Origin: Osmia lignaria lignaria
Taxonomy: Eukaryota > Arthropoda > Insecta > Hymenoptera > Megachilidae
DNA length: 64,000 nucleotides
Direction of reading: 5' to 3'
Assembly (NCBI RefSeq): GCF_051020975.1
Contig: NC_135043.1
Span: 4,588,001-4,652,000 of the forward strand
In this document: positions 60,421 to 64,000 of the stretch, piece after piece
How positions within the stretch are numbered: the stretch's first letter is position 1
Layout of the letters: each line of letters starts with the position of its first letter
Translations under genes and position numbers: made by a program
Notes under the pieces: generated by a model
Told to the model about the DNA's origin: nothing
Database searches by the model: none
The model's input: the letters and a program-made list of their open reading frames with translations, nothing else

Positions 60421-63400
60421 TTTCTATCGATTCTCTCTGTTCGCGATTTGAATTGCTGCTACACGTGCCAACAACCCCCTGGCTAGATGCAATACCTGCA
60501 GGGAATTAAAACGGAGATTTAAGAGAGGAATGTTTCAACGCGATTGTTAACAAAGTTTCAGTTAACGGCATTGTTAGTTAGTGGATGCGGTGCCTATGGT
60601 TTCGGGATGCTCGCACGCTTAATTGGATCGCGCGGTACGTTCTTTAAGCCGTCGGTTTCTAGGAGTCGTTAAAACCAGACAACTTGGTAAATTGCGAGAG
60701 CAAGAAACTAGCCACGTTGAAACGAAGTCGCTAAATCTGGATAAAGTTTCCGGTGTAATCTCGTAAATTCAGTCGGCAGGATCAAAAGTATCACGTTGAA
60801 AGAATTACAAAATGAAATGTCATTCCGGATTAACGCGTTAACTTCCCGTATCTTTCAAGCTTTCTTGGATTCGTCTTTGATTTACGAGGACGTTTTTGAA
60901 ATTTTAATCTACAAAATTACTTTGAATCCAGTTTTTAATGTTGTAAAAGGTTTGTAAAAGATTTAGACATTTATTTGTTTATTTGTAAATTTTAGAAAGG
61001 GGGTATTACCTTTTTTAAATTTTATATCGTAATTGCCCGGTTTAAATGCTAATGTGTATGTTATTTCGGTTTCGAAAATTTGTACAACATCATCTATCCG
61101 CGATCGAATGGGTTTTATAGGTATCCATTACCCGTGTTTCGCGATATCCGCGTTTTTATATCAACAACCGTATAATATCCAATAAATCCGATACGCGTGA
61201 TTTTATTTTTCAAATAAAACGCTTCGTATATTTTTTAAATAAGCGTAACAATAAAAACTGTTGATACTTTGTTGAAACACTTTCGTTCGATTTGTTGTAC
61301 AATTATTTTTGTGTATCATTGAAACATTTTGGGTTATTTCATCCCCAAAATAAATCCAACATAAAACATCCTGTTACTTCAGATTAACATCTCTGAAGTG
61401 TACAATAAAACCGAGATCAATTGGTTACAACGTTTCCCAAATAATACGATTTATATTCAAAACCCTGAAACAGCAGAGTAAAGCAATACAATGTTGATCG
61501 TAAGAGTATTAGAGGGCAGATGTTGATCGTGATCCAGCTTCGGGAGAACGAAAACATCCCGGTCTCGTCTTCCAGCCAAGGGGGACGGAGAATATAAACA
61601 ACGAAACGGCCGGAATAAAAATTGTATTACCGCTTCGGGGTTAACGACAAAGCCGCCGTAAAACATTTTATTCAGCGCCACTTTTGAGAACAGCCGAATA
61701 GCAAGCCGGCTGTGACATACTTTATCAGTTGTCGCAGCCGCGGAACCAACCCTCGTGAAATATGAACAGAAGCTTTTTGCTGACCTTGTAGAGTAAAGGA
61801 AATAGAAAATCGAACACCTAGAGTGATAGATAAACTCAATTTTATCGTTTATTTCATTTGAACAACGCGTCTACGCGAATCATTAACGTTCCCTGGTGTC
61901 TTTTAATTAAAACACGACTCGGAATCGAACCTTCGAAAGCTTGTGCAATCAACGATCAATCTTCTTTCTCTTCGAATGACAACCGAATCGAATGAAAGAA
62001 ATGATGCGAAAGAGATGATGGAAACAGTGGTTTCGTATTCCGTGTTCACGAGAGGTTTGAATTATTCTGAATATTCATTGGGAAATTAATTAACAGATAC
62101 CCCAACCGCGGCTTCGCATGAAAATTTATTAAGGAAAGGGTTGGAATTGTACGTCACACAGAAACAGTGCACGTCAACTCGTTGGAATATTCATTGAAGT
62201 ATTGTTTATAAAAATCGACAATTTTCTTCATTCGATTGCGATTAATTATTTTTATTTTACGATACCGATTTACGCTCCAGTGTATCAATCTTTGATTTGA
62301 AAATATTGAGAGCTCCTACCTCTCCATATGTCAGACTTTACAATCCTTCCAAAGTATACAACCCACTTAAAATTGTCATCACCGGGGAACTTCTATGGAA
62401 ACATGCAATCATAAACTCTCATTTCCCGTATAAAGGCTATAAACGCCTGTAAGTGTCTACCTAGTTTTGATAACCATAAGTTAAAGACTTCTTCGGGTCT
62501 GTCACCTCTTTTTAATTATTTGCTGAAGAATACCTAATGGATTTCATAAAAACTGATGCAATTATTGGTCAACTTTGAAGAGCGTTCGTAAAGAAAATTG
62601 ATCGGTCGAGTAATTACGTATTCCGATCATTAACCATCGTTCGTCGAACGATGCTTTCGATTATCCTTATGCTCGATGAATTATTAAAGCTTCCCCAATT
62701 CTTCGAGCGGCCGTTTTTCCACCGATATGTACATAAGTCTTTCGCGGTTTTCAAATTCAACGAGTTCCCTGTTACCGGGTGGCCCGGAGCCGAATGGTGT
62801 TTCTGTTTAAATATTCGCGGTATCGGGGCCACCGAAAGCATCGAACTGGCTCGTTAAAATTCATACGGAATAAACGAGACTACGAACAGAAACTGTTATT
62901 TTGCCCCCTTTTCTTGTTTTTTTTCTTTTTTTCGTGATTGTTCGGATATACCGTGTGTTTGGTACCATGCTTCGATCGGTGACCGAATGTTTTTATTTAA
63001 AATTCTACTTTTATTCGCGTCGCTTGAGCCGGCGTGTAACTCTCGTAAATTGACTTACTCGTGAGAAACGGTCGAATGTAAATTTCATTGGTTTCCTCGT
63101 TCCGGGAAAGAATCTCTATGCTAATTTCACTGAAATATATATTTCTTTACGATCCTGAGTCGAATGAATGTTCATATAGGAACTGAAAGAATTTATTGCA
63201 ATAGACTGTTTATTGTAATTACATGAGATGGTTGTAAATATTCGTTTAAACTCCATTCGACCAAAGTTCAATTGAAACGATGTCATCGATGACCCTTCGA
63301 ATTTAAAGCATAAATATCATTAAATGCTACAAGGGCTTCATAGTAAGTTTGTTACAGAAAGGTTTACTAATTAACGATCGCCGCGACAACTACATAATTC

Positions 63401-64000
63401 GCTCGAACGCGGTAACGAGCCAATTATTGAACCATGATGAGCAAAGGAATCGATGCAATTCCGACCACCCCGTTTTTTGTCACATAAAAAGCCAAATAAT
63501 TAATTCGCGGCGACTTGGACCGATTTTAATTAGCCCGTTGATTGGTCAAAGTGTTCGGTCCGTCCAATTAATGGTCTCGAAGCTTTTATTTACGATCACG
63601 ACCAGCCCCACGGCTTTACTTACAACAATTCGTGAAAGTGAACTTTACGTCGAAGGGTAATTACACAAAGTGATCGTAAAACTGCGTTAAACGAGAACGG
63701 AAGCAGCGGTGTCTTAAGGAATTCTCGAGCTATCTTCTCATTGAAACCAACTGCTTTTCTCAACCTGCTACCAATTCAATTGCTGTAACGCATTGCTTTG
63801 GAAACAGCTTGTTTTGAGGATACTTTCAGGAAAGGATATTCTTGAATCGACAGCAAAATTTAGCAAAAGCGTTGCTTTCAGTGATACTTTTGCCAAGAAT
63901 TTTTGTCATCCATTTGATAAAAAGAGTATTTTATTTATATATAATTGAGAAACAGTTAGCAGACACCTTTCTTTTATTATATTTTCTTAGAGCCTTGAAA
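60421..64000. other. Intron-like DNA to the window end
   Basis: This is AT-rich sequence with long A/T words (60900-61330) and a CpG-poor patch at 62280-62560 that includes the small AGGC-TATAAAC-GCCT hairpin. A T-rich run lies near 62915-62932. No supportable gene is seen. Confidence 0.35.

Larger units (their letters stand above)
38355..64000 (+). other. Probable long first intron (continues past the window)
   Basis: The region begins with the GTGAGTAC donor of the first coding exon. No stretch downstream shows a convincing next exon, meaning a recognisable domain with flanking splice sites. The simplest reading is an intron longer than 25.6 kb, which is usual for insect neuronal and cell-surface genes. 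It contains AT-rich DNA with scattered CpG-rich patches, homopolymers, hairpins and repeat fragments annotated separately. A small exon in the 20-150 base range could have been missed, and another gene could lie inside on either strand. Confidence 0.4.

Noticed and set aside
61910..61990. GGAATCGAACC as a - strand tRNA B box
   Set aside because: No A box or cloverleaf can be built at the needed spacing.
1..64000. CRISPR arrays, bacterial operons, integrated viral genes or a toxin system
   Set aside because: No regular spaced repeats, no prokaryotic-style gene runs, and no recognisable viral, reverse-transcriptase or transposase frames were seen on either strand.

Overview
This window looks like animal nuclear DNA, most likely from an insect and probably a hymenopteran such as a bee. 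It is AT-rich, yet CpG words (TCGA, TTCGAA, CGTTCG and similar) are frequent throughout. Gene density is very low, there are no operon-like runs of genes, and the single convincing coding piece ends at a splice donor. This taxonomic guess is inference from composition. I recognise no complete protein.

The one gene piece I can support starts near the middle on the + strand. A CpG- and G-rich leader (about 37408-38230) carries several short upstream reading frames, including a run of six ATG codons. It leads to a first coding exon (38231-38354) that encodes a basic N-terminus and a hydrophobic signal-peptide-like stretch, then ends at a strong GTGAGT donor in phase 1. Nothing downstream to the window end is recognisable as the next exon, so 38355-64000 is most simply read as at least 25.6 kb of a long first intron. 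The gene would then encode a secreted or membrane protein whose family cannot be named from this exon.

The left side (1-37407) reads as intergenic or intronic DNA. It holds purine-skewed tracts (250-1060, 21640-21900, 28840-29160, 34490-35660), a three-copy 30-bp tandem repeat (8084-8172), a degenerate minisatellite with a period near 64 bp (29216-29483), several clean inverted repeats, and a hAT-like terminal-inverted-repeat element containing a tRNA-like sequence (10340-11142). A small possible exon lies on the - strand at 12295-12391.

The right side (38355-64000) holds a cluster of hairpins in CpG-poor DNA (44906-45253), a short inverted-repeat element (52167-52449), a diverged local duplication (57784-58014), long homopolymers and a few orphan transposon-end-like motifs. 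Most open reading frames in the window are short, unrecognisable and overlap in several frames, so I have not called them genes. The most interesting items are the leader and first exon, the nested TIR/tRNA-like element, the inverted-repeat element at 52.2-52.4 kb, the hairpin cluster near 45 kb and the palindromic GATA site at 18757-18777.
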